A model generated the notes under the pieces. That model saw nothing but the letters and a program-made list of their open reading frames with translations. It was not told the DNA's origin and did no database searches. Source: Chitinophaga pinensis (GTDB lineage: Bacteria; Bacteroidota; Bacteroidia; B-17B0; Aurantibacillaceae). Taken from it: DNA of 37,243 nucleotides. The stretch is taken from NCBI GenBank assembly GCA_945860225.1, contig CAMAPT010000025.1:1-37243 (forward strand). The letters are read 5' to 3'. A program made the translations under genes and the position numbers. Positions 9,060-17,296 of this stretch are shown here, piece by piece; the stretch's first letter is position 1; each line of letters begins with the position of its first letter.

Positions 9060-9091
9060 AAATCCGATTTCAATATGAGGTCGGATTTTTT
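9060..9091 (+). terminator. Rho-independent terminator
   Basis: AAATCCGA (9060-9067) pairs with TCGGATTT (9081-9088) around a 13-base loop, and the T6 run begins inside the stem's right arm (9086-9091). It lies 184 bases after the + strand gene ending at 8876 and 12 bases beyond the end of the convergent yggS. The T-run favours the + direction; it could also slow transcription leaving yggS. Confidence 0.6.
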
Positions 9092-9103
9092 CATCAATGA
9101 AAA

Positions 9104-9742
9104 CTATCTTTGGCCAAAAATACTACTTCCTACTCTTATCATATTACTTCCTTCCTCTATCGCTATTTGATAATCGCTACTCATACCATAACTTAAAATC
9201 GAATGGTTTGAAAATTCTTTACTAAAATCATGAATTGACTTAAATTCTTTTCTTATCTGACTAGAATCTTCTGTGTTCGATGCCATTGCCATAAATCCTT
9301 TTATCAAGACTGATTTCAAGTCTTTAAAATTTTGAGACCTTAAAATTTCTTTGGCTTCCAAAAGGCTAAATCCAAATTTAGTATCTTCTTGAGCAATATG
9401 TATCTGTAGCAAGCAGTTTATAATCCTGTTGTGTTTTTCTGCTTGTTTATTAATTTCCTTTAATAGTCCAAAACTATCAACTCCATGAATTAAATGCACA
9501 AATGGAGCAATGTATTTCACCTTATTACTTTGCAAATGTCCAATAAAATGCCAACAAATATCCTTGGGTAGCTGCTGAGATTTGTCAACCAATTCTTGCA
9601 CATAATTTTCACCAAAATGTCTTTGCCCAGCATCGTATGCTTGCATTAATAGATTATTTGGTTTTGTTTTAGAAACGGCAACTAAGGTCACATAATCAGG
9701 TATTTGCGACTTAATTTGATTTAGATTATCTGAAATTAACAT
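9104..9742 (-). CDS. yggS: YggS-family PLP homeostasis protein (PLPBP)
   Basis: A PLP-binding protein with an alanine-racemase-like barrel and no known catalytic reaction; the family keeps free pyridoxal phosphate and amino/keto-acid pools in balance. The 212-aa product has the PLP Lys in LVAVSKTKP (Lys25), then FGENYVQEL, WHFIGHLQSNK, LLQIHIAQEDTKFGF, and the phosphate-binding end SYGMSSDYQIAIEEGSNMIRVGSSIFGQR split across the last 30 residues. It starts 28 bases after the DUF1015 gene and is the last gene of the leftward run from aspC. Confidence 0.93.
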   Translation of the reverse strand: MLISDNLNQIKSQIPDYVTLVAVSKTKPNNLLMQAYDAGQRHFGENYVQELVDKSQQLPKDICWHFIGHLQSNKVKYIAPFVHLIHGVDSFGLLKEINKQAEKHNRIINCLLQIHIAQEDTKFGFSLLEAKEILRSQNFKDLKSVLIKGFMAMASNTEDSSQIRKEFKSIHDFSKEFSNHSILSYGMSSDYQIAIEEGSNMIRVGSSIFGQR

Positions 9743-9770
9743 GTTTGAAATATAACTACCGTAATGACTA

Positions 9771-11018
9771 TTAATCTTCTAAACTATATACAATCAATCC
9801 ACTCCTCATTTTAGGTTCAACCCAAGTAGATTTTGGCGGCATGATGTTATTTGTATCAGCTATCCATTTCAAATGTTCCATGGTTACAGGATATAAACCA
9901 AAAGCAACTAACGCTTTTCCTTCGTCCACCTGTTTTTTTAGCTCCTTACTTCCTTTAATACCTGGAATAAAAGCAATGCGTTTATCTGTTTTTAAATCAT
10001 GTATATCAAAAATAGGAGACAAAATATAGTTAGTTAAAATAGCTGCATCCAAACTATCTATAGGGTCTTGCGAATTAAAATGTGCATTTTTTATCTTTAG
10101 TGAATACCATTTACCATCGACATACATAGAAAACTCATGTTTTTCAGTTGGTTTAAAATCGAGGTCATTTATTCCGGAAATAATAAAATTTGATGACAAC
10201 TGATCTATTAATTCATTTACAGATAATCCATTCAAATCTTTTACAACTCGGTTGTAATCATAAATTTTTAATTGTGATTCAGAAAAAAAGACACCTAAAT
10301 AATAATTAAATGCTTCATCTCCTGTAAATGTATTTACTGAATCTCTTCTTGATTTTCCTAGAAGTGTAGATGATGCTGAACGATGATGACCGTCGGCTAT
10401 GTAGATATTTGGTATTTTAGAAAAGCGTTCAGCTATTAGGTTTACGTTTTCTTGGCTGCTAATTACCCAAACAGAATGCCTCACGCGATCCGTGGTTGTA
10501 AAATCATAATCAGGTCTCTGCATAGCCACATTGTCTGATATTTGATCAATTGTAATATCATTTGGATAACAAAATAACACAGGCTCTGCATTAAATCCAC
10601 ATATATCCAAATATTCCTTTAATTTTTCTTCTCGCGAAGTAAGGGTTTGTTCGTGTATTTTTATGACCCCATTCATATAGTCATCAATACTGGTACAAGC
10701 TATTATACCGATAAACTCATCACCATTCTTAATTTGTCTGTATAAATAATAAGACGGTGATTCTTCTATTAAAAAAATTTGTTCGTTAACAAACTGTTTA
10801 AATCGAGCCTTTACCTTAAATAAACGTTCTTTAGAGCCAGGTTTTGTTTTAATACCATCTTCAAAATCAGGATTAATAACATGCAAAAAAGAGTAAGGGT
10901 TTGCTGCTAATTTATCTTTAATTTCAGAAGTATTGTAACCGTCAACGGACCTCGATGCTACTAAATGCACTTTATCAGTTTGAGGCCTTATTGCCTTAAA
11001 TGGAATCACTTTAGCCAT
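9771..11018 (-). CDS. DUF1015 family protein
   Basis: A 415-aa member of DUF1015, a soluble family annotated as putative HTH or kinase-like (SerK-related in archaea); the bacterial role is unproven. The N-terminus MAKVIPFKAIRPQTDKVHLVASR is the usual family start, so the ATG at 11018 is preferred to the upstream in-frame ATG at 11075, which would add 19 unconserved residues. Other blocks are PYSFLHVINPDFEDG, YLYRQIKNG, the signature IYIADGHHRSASS, and IAFIPGIKGSKELKKQVDEGKALVAFGLYPVT. The DGHHR motif resembles a nucleotide or metal site. It lies between ubiE and yggS. Confidence 0.9.
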   Translation of the reverse strand: MAKVIPFKAIRPQTDKVHLVASRSVDGYNTSEIKDKLAANPYSFLHVINPDFEDGIKTKPGSKERLFKVKARFKQFVNEQIFLIEESPSYYLYRQIKNGDEFIGIIACTSIDDYMNGVIKIHEQTLTSREEKLKEYLDICGFNAEPVLFCYPNDITIDQISDNVAMQRPDYDFTTTDRVRHSVWVISSQENVNLIAERFSKIPNIYIADGHHRSASSTLLGKSRRDSVNTFTGDEAFNYYLGVFFSESQLKIYDYNRVVKDLNGLSVNELIDQLSSNFIISGINDLDFKPTEKHEFSMYVDGKWYSLKIKNAHFNSQDPIDSLDAAILTNYILSPIFDIHDLKTDKRIAFIPGIKGSKELKKQVDEGKALVAFGLYPVTMEHLKWIADTNNIMPPKSTWVEPKMRSGLIVYSLED

Positions 11019-11079
11019 ATTGGTTAAATGAATTTTAAAATTAATACGATATTTTTTGCTAAGTAATGATAGCAAAAAA

Positions 11080-11802
11080 TTACTTTTCTGCCAAATAAAT
11101 AGCAGCTAATCCTAATCCTACAGATTTATAAGAGGCTTGTTTATATCCAACTTTTTCAAGAATAGCCGTTAGTCGCTCATTATCAGGGAAAGCTTTAATC
11201 GATTCGGGTAAATAGCTGTAAGCTCTGGCATCTTTAGAAAAAAGCTTACCAAGTGTAGGAGTAATATATTTGAAATGAAACATATAAAATTGTTTCACTG
11301 GAAATTTACGAGGCGAAGAAAATTCGAGAATGCATAATTGGCCTCCCGGTTTTAAAATGCGCAACATATTCGTTAAGCCTTTTTCTAAATTTTCAAAATT
11401 TCGAACTCCGAACCCAACGGTAATAGCATCAATCGAATTATCAGGCAAATCGCATGTTTCAGCGTCGCCATATTGCAACTCAATCGTTTTATCAAGGTTT
11501 AACTTTTGTAATTTTCCCCTACCAAACTTCATCATCCCCTCACTTATATCTATACCTATTATTTTTTTAGGTTGTAATTTCACAGCCTCAATAGCAAAAT
11601 CAGCCGTTCCGGTGGCTACATCCAAAATAAAAGCAGGCTTTTTGCCAGCAATTAATTTAATGCATTTTTTTCTCCATCCTTTATGAATACCAAGTGATAA
11701 TAAAGAGTTTAAAAAATCATATCTAAACGCTATGTTATCAAACATTTGAGCAACTTGATCCTTTTTAGAATCGGATGTATTATAAGGTGTGATATGTGAC
11801 AT
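11080..11802 (-). CDS. ubiE: Demethylmenaquinone methyltransferase
   Basis: A SAM-dependent C-methyltransferase performing the last step of menaquinone synthesis (demethylmenaquinone to menaquinone); in Bacteroidota there is no ubiquinone, so the MenG role is the relevant one. The 240-aa protein has MFDNIAFRYDFLNSLLSLGIHKGWR, SAM motif I ILDVATGTADFAIEA (about 59-73), GIDISEGMMKFGR, AITVGFGVRNFENLEKGL, and LRILKPGGQLCILEFSSP, all typical. It sits between the heptose kinase and DUF1015 genes in one leftward run. Confidence 0.95.
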   Translation of the reverse strand: MSHITPYNTSDSKKDQVAQMFDNIAFRYDFLNSLLSLGIHKGWRKKCIKLIAGKKPAFILDVATGTADFAIEAVKLQPKKIIGIDISEGMMKFGRGKLQKLNLDKTIELQYGDAETCDLPDNSIDAITVGFGVRNFENLEKGLTNMLRILKPGGQLCILEFSSPRKFPVKQFYMFHFKYITPTLGKLFSKDARAYSYLPESIKAFPDNERLTAILEKVGYKQASYKSVGLGLAAIYLAEK

Positions 11803-11884
11803 AAAGAAGTTTAAGTAATCAATTACGGTATCTTGTCATAATAACCAAAATATGTATGGTATGTTTGACACAAAAGCGATTTTA

Positions 11885-12901
11885 TTATTGAACAAATTCC
11901 AATTTCAAGGACTCTTCCAATAATTGTGCTTTACTAACAGGCACAACGCCAATTTGTTCGCATACTAAGCCACCTGCTAAATTAGCAATAGATGCCATAA
12001 CAATTGGATGTACATGCAAGGCCACTAAAAGCGATGCCACACTTATCACCGTATCCCCTGCCCCACTCACATCTGCTATGCTTCTAATATGAGCCGGTGT
12101 ATGTTCTTTTATAGAACGAGAATTAATAATCACCCCTTTTTCGGCCAAAGTAACTAAAGCCATTTCAAATTTTTGTTTTACCCTAAAACTACTAATCGCT
12201 CTTTGTAACTCATTAATGTTATCAGTTCCAATGTCCATTTTTAAACCTTCTCGTAATTCTTTCAAATTTGGTTTAAACAAGGTAACACCTTTATAAGCGT
12301 TGAAATTTTTCTTTTTAGGATCTACACATGTAGGAATTCCTTTACTTTTAGCCAATTCAACTACTTTTGAAATAAGTTTTGGCGTAATTAATCCTTTATT
12401 ATAGTCTTCAAAAAGAATAACGTCAATTTTATCATGTTGAATAATGTACGAAATTAAGGTAATTAACTGCTGTGTTTCTGAAGGAGTGATATCCTCTTCT
12501 ATCTCTTCATCAATTCTTAACAATTGATGATTATTACCAATAACTCTTGTTTTTTGGGTAGTAATTCTAGATCTGGATTTAAGGATTCCTTTTTGACTTA
12601 ATTTTTGTTTTTTTAATAAATCTAAGAAACTTTGGCCTTCATAATCTATTCCGATTACCGAACATAAAATAGGATTTGCTCCCATGGCCTGAATATTTAA
12701 AGCCACATTAGCAGCTCCTCCTAAACGTTTTTCTTTTTTATTGACTGCAATAATAGGAACAGGTGCTTCTGGAGAAATCCTGTTGACCTTACCCCACATA
12801 TAACTATCAATCATCACATCTCCAATAATCAACACATTTAAATTACTGAAAGACTTAAAAATTTCCCGAATGTGTTCTTTTTTTACAGATATTTTTTTCA
12901 T
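11885..12901 (-). CDS. rfaE1: Heptose-7-phosphate kinase-like PfkB sugar kinase
   Basis: A PfkB-family kinase closest to the N-terminal kinase part of HldE/RfaE, which phosphorylates D-glycero-D-manno-heptose 7-phosphate for LPS core heptose. The 338-aa protein has NVLIIGDVMIDSYMWGKVNRISPEAPVPI near residue 22, LGGAANVALNIQAMGA, FEDYNKGLI, and the catalytic signature DVSGAGDT with Asp283 as base. The cytidylyltransferase half is absent and must be a separate gene, which is common in Bacteroidota. It starts 62 bases after the aminotransferase gene, in the same direction. Confidence 0.88.
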   Translation of the reverse strand: MKKISVKKEHIREIFKSFSNLNVLIIGDVMIDSYMWGKVNRISPEAPVPIIAVNKKEKRLGGAANVALNIQAMGANPILCSVIGIDYEGQSFLDLLKKQKLSQKGILKSRSRITTQKTRVIGNNHQLLRIDEEIEEDITPSETQQLITLISYIIQHDKIDVILFEDYNKGLITPKLISKVVELAKSKGIPTCVDPKKKNFNAYKGVTLFKPNLKELREGLKMDIGTDNINELQRAISSFRVKQKFEMALVTLAEKGVIINSRSIKEHTPAHIRSIADVSGAGDTVISVASLLVALHVHPIVMASIANLAGGLVCEQIGVVPVSKAQLLEESLKLEFVQ

Positions 12902-12963
12902 TCTAAAAAACAGTTATTTGAGATTTGCTCTTTTAAATTATATAACACCAAAAACTAAAAACC

Positions 12964-14157
12964 TTAACTCAATTTACTAATTGCTTCTTTCATTCTTTTT
13001 AAGGCTTCTATCAATTTATCTTCAGAGGTAGCATAAGAGAAACGAATGTATTTATCATCTCCAAAAGCTGCACCAGGCACTAGTGCCACATGAGCTTCAT
13101 CTAATAAATAGATCGTCAAATCGGTTGCATTGTTTATTATGAAGCCATTATATGATTTCCCAAATAATGATGAAACTTCCGGATAAATATAAAATGCTCC
13201 ATCAGGCACATTCGTTTTCATGCCTGGAATATCTTGCATTAATTCCAACACTAAATTTCTTCTTTTCAAAAAAGCGTCCCGCATATAATGAGTACTTTCA
13301 GCCGGCATATTCATCGCAGCATGCATCGCTTTTTGAGTAATGCTACATGTTGCCGATGTAAACTGACCTTGCATTTTATCGCAAGCCTGCGCTATCCAAC
13401 GAGGCGCTGCCATAATTCCACCTCTCCAGCCTGTCATAGCAAAACCTTTTGAAACACCATTGATAGTAATGACACGGTCTTTTATATCCGGAAACTGCGC
13501 CATGCTTTCGTGACCACCCACAAAATTAATGTGTTCATATATTTCATCACTAACAATATATAATTCATCATATTGTTTTACAACATCAGCAATGGCTCTT
13601 AATTCTTGCTTATTGTAAACCGTTCCTGTTGGATTACAAGGGGTACTAAACATCATCATCCTAGTTTTAGGGGTGATGTGAGCTTTTAATTGATCTGCCG
13701 TTATTTTAAAATTATTTTCGATGGTCGTATCGATAATAACAGGTACACCTCCGGCCAATTTTAAAATTTCTAAATAACTGACCCAAAAAGGAGCCGGAAT
13801 AATGACTTCATCTCCCGGATTAATTAGAGAAAGTACCGCATTAGCGATGCTTTGTTTAGCTCCTGTTGATACAACAATATCATCAGCAGTATAATCTAAA
13901 TAATTATCTCTTTTAAATTTATCTGCGATGGCCTGTCTTAGTTCCACATAACCACTTACATGTGTATAATAGCTATAGTTATCATTAATAGCGTTGATAG
14001 CAGCTTGTTTTACGACATCAGGAGTTGCAAAATCAGGTTCTCCTAAGCTTAAGCTAATAACATCGATACCCTGCGCCTTTAATTCTCGACTTTTACGAGC
14101 CATGGCAATGGTTTGTGATTCTGAAATAAGATTGACTCTATCGGATAAATGTGTCAT
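12964..14157 (-). CDS. aspC: Class I/II pyridoxal-phosphate aminotransferase (aspartate-type)
   Basis: A 397-aa fold-type I aminotransferase, most like the AspB/AspC Igamma group that transfers amino groups from aspartate (some also act as prephenate aminotransferases). Visible blocks: SLSLGEPDFATPD, STGAKQSIANAVLSLINPGDEVIIPAPFWVSY, STPCNPTGTVY, IVSDEIYEHI, and the PLP-Lys motif GVSKGFAMTGWRGG with Lys237. IRFSYATS near the end holds the substrate-carboxylate Arg. It is the first gene of a leftward run and has a well-formed promoter at 14181-14210. Substrate specificity cannot be fixed from sequence alone. Confidence 0.9.
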   Translation of the reverse strand: MTHLSDRVNLISESQTIAMARKSRELKAQGIDVISLSLGEPDFATPDVVKQAAINAINDNYSYYTHVSGYVELRQAIADKFKRDNYLDYTADDIVVSTGAKQSIANAVLSLINPGDEVIIPAPFWVSYLEILKLAGGVPVIIDTTIENNFKITADQLKAHITPKTRMMMFSTPCNPTGTVYNKQELRAIADVVKQYDELYIVSDEIYEHINFVGGHESMAQFPDIKDRVITINGVSKGFAMTGWRGGIMAAPRWIAQACDKMQGQFTSATCSITQKAMHAAMNMPAESTHYMRDAFLKRRNLVLELMQDIPGMKTNVPDGAFYIYPEVSSLFGKSYNGFIINNATDLTIYLLDEAHVALVPGAAFGDDKYIRFSYATSEDKLIEALKRMKEAISKLS

Positions 14158-14180
14158 TCAATAATTTTTAAAAATGCAAA

Positions 14181-14210
14181 CAAATCTAATAAATACTACA
14201 ACATCTCAAA
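14181..14210 (-). promoter_or_regulatory. Promoter of the aspC-rfaE1-ubiE-DUF1015-yggS run
   Basis: The reverse strand reads TTTG (14207-14210), an 18-base spacer, then TAGATTTG (14181-14188), a full match to the Bacteroidota consensus. Predicted start near 14175, giving a leader of about 18 bases before the ATG at 14157. Confidence 0.7.
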
Positions 14211-14253
14211 CTTATTTTCCATTTATTTATGGGCAATTTGTTATCAATTTCTT

Positions 14254-14284
14254 TTGGTTAACAGGGTTGTTTTAGGTACTTTCA
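14254..14284 (+). promoter_or_regulatory. Probable promoter of the EVE-domain gene
   Basis: TTG (14254-14256), 20-base spacer, TACTTTCA (14277-14284), which differs from TAnnTTTG at one base among six fixed positions plus the last base. Predicted start near 14290, about 40 bases before the ATG at 14329. It supports the short form of that gene. Confidence 0.45.
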
Positions 14285-14328
14285 AATCATTAATTACAAC
14301 TCAAATACATTTAACTTATTTATTGAAA

Positions 14329-14736
14329 ATGAATTATTGGCTTATCAAATCAGAACCTTTTAAATACAGTTGGGAACAGTTTAAAAACGACAAAGTGACT
14401 TTTTGGGATGGTGTGAGAAATTATGCCGCGCGAAATAACCTTAAAGCCATGAAAAAAGGAGATTTGGCCCTTTTTTATCACAGTAACGAAGGATTATGTA
14501 TTGTTGGTATTGCCAAAGTGGTAAAAGAATTTTACCAAGATCCAACCACAACAGAAACTGCTTGGGTAGCGGTTGACTTTGCCCCTTTTAAAACATTAAA
14601 AAAAACGGTAAGCTTGGCAGAAATTAAAAATGACGAATATTTAAAAGACATGCAATTGGTAAAACAACAACGTTTATCGGTAAGCGCCGTAAAGCTAGAA
14701 GAATTTGACAGAATTTGTCTTTTGGGCGGATTGTAA
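14329..14736 (+). CDS. EVE-domain protein
   Basis: A 135-aa single EVE (PUA-like) domain, the fold that binds modified bases in nucleic acids and is related to YTH readers. The start MNYWLIKSEPFKYSWEQF is the canonical family N-terminus; FWDGVRNYAARNNLKAMKKGDLALFYHSN and GIAKVVKEFYQDPTT follow, and KLEEFDRICLLGGL ends it. An open frame extends upstream to 14149, but that part overlaps the divergent aspC start and carries no family sequence, so the ATG at 14329 is chosen. No partner gene (restriction, McrBC or toxin) lies nearby, so a housekeeping RNA- or DNA-modification reader role is more likely than defence. Confidence 0.93.
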   Translation: MNYWLIKSEPFKYSWEQFKNDKVTFWDGVRNYAARNNLKAMKKGDLALFYHSNEGLCIVGIAKVVKEFYQDPTTTETAWVAVDFAPFKTLKKTVSLAEIKNDEYLKDMQLVKQQRLSVSAVKLEEFDRICLLGGL

Positions 14737-14854
14737 TTATTATAAAATTTTAAAGATAGAAACTCTGTACAATAACCATCGTTTTTAAAATGACCTTATA
14801 AATTGTGAATTAACTTCGTTTAATAAATTATAAATTCGCACAAAAATTAATATT

Positions 14855-16015
14855 ATGTCTGATTTTTCGAACCATAAATTTGGCACTAAAGCCATTCACG
14901 CAGGTGCAGAACCCGATCCTTCAACAGGGGCTATTATGACACCTATATTTCAAACATCTACCTACGTTCAAGAATCGCCCGGAAAAAATAAGGGGTTTGG
15001 TTATGCTCGTGGAAAAAATCCTACCAGAGAGGCTTTGCAAAAAAACATTGCAGCGCTTGAAAATGGGAAACATTGTATTTGTTTTGGAAGCGGAATGGCA
15101 GCTACCGATGCGGTGATGCGTATGCTAAAACCTGGAGATGAAGTAATTACCGGTGACGATTTGTATGGAGGTTCGTATCGTTTGTTTACAAAAATTTATG
15201 AAAATTACGGCATCAAATTTCATTTCATCAATTTAACCGATGCTTCAAATATTGAAAAATATATTAATTCAAATACCAAACTCATTTGGGCCGAAACTCC
15301 TACTAACCCAACTATGCAAATTATAGATATTGCTGCTTGTTCTAAAATAGCAAAACAGCATCATTTATTGTTAGCGGTTGATAATACTTTTGCATCTCCT
15401 TATCTGCAAAATCCATTAGCTCTTGGTGCAGATATTGTAATGCACTCGGTTACTAAATATTTAGGTGGACACAGTGATGTGGTAATGGGTGCATTAATAG
15501 TAAATGAAGATAAATTACACGAGCAATTATATTTCATTTTAAATAGTTGCGGCGCTAATCCGGGGCCAATGGATTGCTTTTTGGTAATGAGAGGTATTAA
15601 AACGTTACATTTACGTATGGAACGCCATTGTTATAATGGAAGAAAAATAGCCGAATACCTTAAAACCCACCCTAAAATTGGAAAAATTTATTGGCCAGGT
15701 TTTGCAGAACATCCAAATCATGAAATAGCTAAAGAACAAATGCGAGATTTTGGAGGAATGATATCGATTGTTTTAAAAGGTGCTTCTTTAGAAGAAACCT
15801 TTAAAATAGCATCATCTTTTAAAGTTTTTTCTTTGGCTGAGTCTTTAGGAGGAGTTGAATCCTTAATCAATCATCCTGTTACTATGACACATGCGTCTAT
15901 TCCTAAAGCAGAACGCGAAAAAGCTGGTGTTGTAGATAATTTATTACGTTTGAGTGTGGGTGTAGAAGATGTCGAAGATTTAATTGAAGATTTAAATCAA
16001 GCACTCAGCAACTAA
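14855..16015 (+). CDS. metB: Cys/Met metabolism PLP enzyme (cystathionine gamma-synthase/lyase type)
   Basis: A 386-aa fold-type I PLP enzyme of trans-sulfuration. Blocks in order: KAIHAGAEPDPSTGAIMTPIFQTSTYVQ, GFGYARGKNPTREALQKNIAALE (phosphate-binding Tyr/Arg), FGSGMAATDAVMRMLKPGDEVI, WAETPTNPTMQIIDI, AVDNTFASPYLQNPLALGADIVMHSVTKYLGGHSD with PLP Lys201, and SLGGVESLINHPVTMTHASIP near the end. These fit cystathionine gamma-synthase and gamma-lyase equally well; the two are hard to separate without phylogeny, so the symbol is provisional. A strong terminator follows. Confidence 0.88.
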   Translation: MSDFSNHKFGTKAIHAGAEPDPSTGAIMTPIFQTSTYVQESPGKNKGFGYARGKNPTREALQKNIAALENGKHCICFGSGMAATDAVMRMLKPGDEVITGDDLYGGSYRLFTKIYENYGIKFHFINLTDASNIEKYINSNTKLIWAETPTNPTMQIIDIAACSKIAKQHHLLLAVDNTFASPYLQNPLALGADIVMHSVTKYLGGHSDVVMGALIVNEDKLHEQLYFILNSCGANPGPMDCFLVMRGIKTLHLRMERHCYNGRKIAEYLKTHPKIGKIYWPGFAEHPNHEIAKEQMRDFGGMISIVLKGASLEETFKIASSFKVFSLAESLGGVESLINHPVTMTHASIPKAEREKAGVVDNLLRLSVGVEDVEDLIEDLNQALSN

Positions 16016-16070
16016 GCGAATAAGGTATTACCAAATTTAATTTTTCTAGAAAGATTTTCTTTTCCTAAAA

Positions 16071-16111
16071 AACACAAAATGCTTATACAACATAAGCATC
16101 TTGTGTTGTTT
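16071..16111. terminator. Strong bidirectional terminator between metB and sbtA
   Basis: AACACAA-A-ATGCTTAT (16071-16086) pairs with ATAAGCAT-C-TTGTGTT (16092-16107) around the loop ACAAC: 15 pairs with one internal A/C mismatch. An A-run precedes it and GTTTTA follows, so it can end transcription of metB (+) and the convergent permease (-). Confidence 0.88.
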
Positions 16112-16125
16112 TATGTCATTTTGTT

Positions 16126-17088
16126 TTAGATACTTTGCACTACTAAAAAATATAAAGGCATTCCTATCGTAATATTTATAGGAAAAGTAACCGCTAGAGC
16201 CATAGGTAAAAACAAACCCGGATTTGCTTTTGGAACCGATATTTTCATAGCTGCCGGAACTGCAATATAAGAAGCACTAGCCGCTAAAATGGCAAACATA
16301 AACCTATTTGATAAATCGTTTGTAACTAGCGAACTTAAAACTGCAAAAACGCATCCGTTCAACAATGGTATAACCACTGCAAAAATGACGGGAAACCATC
16401 CGAATGAAAAAAATGCTTTAAGTTTTTTACCGCTTGTTATACCCATATCTAATAAAAAAATGGCTAAAAAACCTTTAAAAAGGTCATTTGTAAAAGGCTT
16501 TATGCCTTCGGCTTGTTTAGCATTGGCAATGTAACCAATAACCAAACTGCCAAGAATAAGTAATACACTCCCATTTGTAAAGGAATGTTTTATGACAGCA
16601 CTTTTTTGAATTGAATTGGTCTCCTCTTTATTAAAGATAGATATTAATACAAGTCCTATGATGATGGCGGGTGATTCCATAAGAGCCATGATAGCTACCA
16701 TGTGTCCATGCAAACTTAATTGCTGAGCCTCGAGATAAGAAACAGCCGTTACAAATGTTACAGCACTTACAGAGCCGTATGCTGCCGCTATTGCTCCAGA
16801 ATCAAATACAGTCAATTTGTTTTTTAAAATAAAGAATGTATAGAGTGGAATGATTAATGAAATCGTAATTCCTAATAGCATTGACCATCCAATTTCGCTT
16901 GAAAATGTTTCGTGAGATAACTCCTGCCCCCCTTTAAATCCAATAGCAAATAATAAATAAAGGGAGATAAACTTTGACGAGTTAGCTGGAATTTCTAAAT
17001 CACTTTTTAGGTAAACTGCTATAATGCCTAAAACAAAAAATAGTAATGCCGGATTTGTAAGATTGTCTATCAATAAATTAAAATTCAT
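16126..17088 (-). CDS. sbtA: SbtA-type sodium-dependent bicarbonate permease
   Basis: A 320-aa membrane protein with about ten hydrophobic segments in two related halves, matching the SbtA family (former DUF897), known in cyanobacteria as a high-affinity Na+/HCO3- symporter. Recognisable blocks are LFFVLGIIAVYLKSDLEIPAN, ISLYLLFAIGFKGGQEL, AYGSVSAVTFVTAVSYLE, MALMESPAIIIGL, LLDMGITSGKKL and ASASYIAVPAAMKISVPKANPGLFLPMALAVTFPIN. In heterotrophic Bacteroidota, bicarbonate supply to carboxylases is a reasonable role but unproven. It follows pyrC in direction after a 208-base gap, so it may have its own promoter. Confidence 0.9.
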   Translation of the reverse strand: MNFNLLIDNLTNPALLFFVLGIIAVYLKSDLEIPANSSKFISLYLLFAIGFKGGQELSHETFSSEIGWSMLLGITISLIIPLYTFFILKNKLTVFDSGAIAAAYGSVSAVTFVTAVSYLEAQQLSLHGHMVAIMALMESPAIIIGLVLISIFNKEETNSIQKSAVIKHSFTNGSVLLILGSLVIGYIANAKQAEGIKPFTNDLFKGFLAIFLLDMGITSGKKLKAFFSFGWFPVIFAVVIPLLNGCVFAVLSSLVTNDLSNRFMFAILAASASYIAVPAAMKISVPKANPGLFLPMALAVTFPINITIGMPLYFLVVQSI

Positions 17089-17119
17089 ATGTAGATATTT
17101 ATTATTTTTCAGTTGTCAT

Positions 17120-17133
17120 ATGGTATACGCCAT
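17120..17133. promoter_or_regulatory. Candidate operator upstream of sbtA
   Basis: ATGG-TATACG-CCAT forms a short inverted repeat 32 bases upstream of the sbtA start. Related GCCATG/CATGGC hexamers recur at about 17129 and 17164, and a near match at 17270. The same gap holds an unusual GC-alternating tract (17152-17161). A LysR- or other regulator site is possible; evidence is thin. Confidence 0.25.
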
Positions 17134-17296
17134 GTATCTTAATTTGTGTTTGCGCGCGCGGCACATGGCTATTTCATATATAGGTATTATTTGTTTTTTC
17201 AATTAATTAGATTTTTTGAGTTAATGCAAGGAATGTTTTTCAATTTCGTACTTGTGTATTTGGTAACATGCCATCTCAAATATATATTTTAAGGTT

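Noticed and set aside
14149-14328. N-terminal extension of the EVE-domain frame
   Set aside because: It overlaps the divergent aspC start and that gene's promoter, and it is not part of the family; the ATG at 14329 is the family start.
14329-14736. EVE-domain gene as part of a defence system
   Set aside because: No nuclease, McrB-type GTPase or methylase lies nearby; neighbours are amino-acid metabolism genes.
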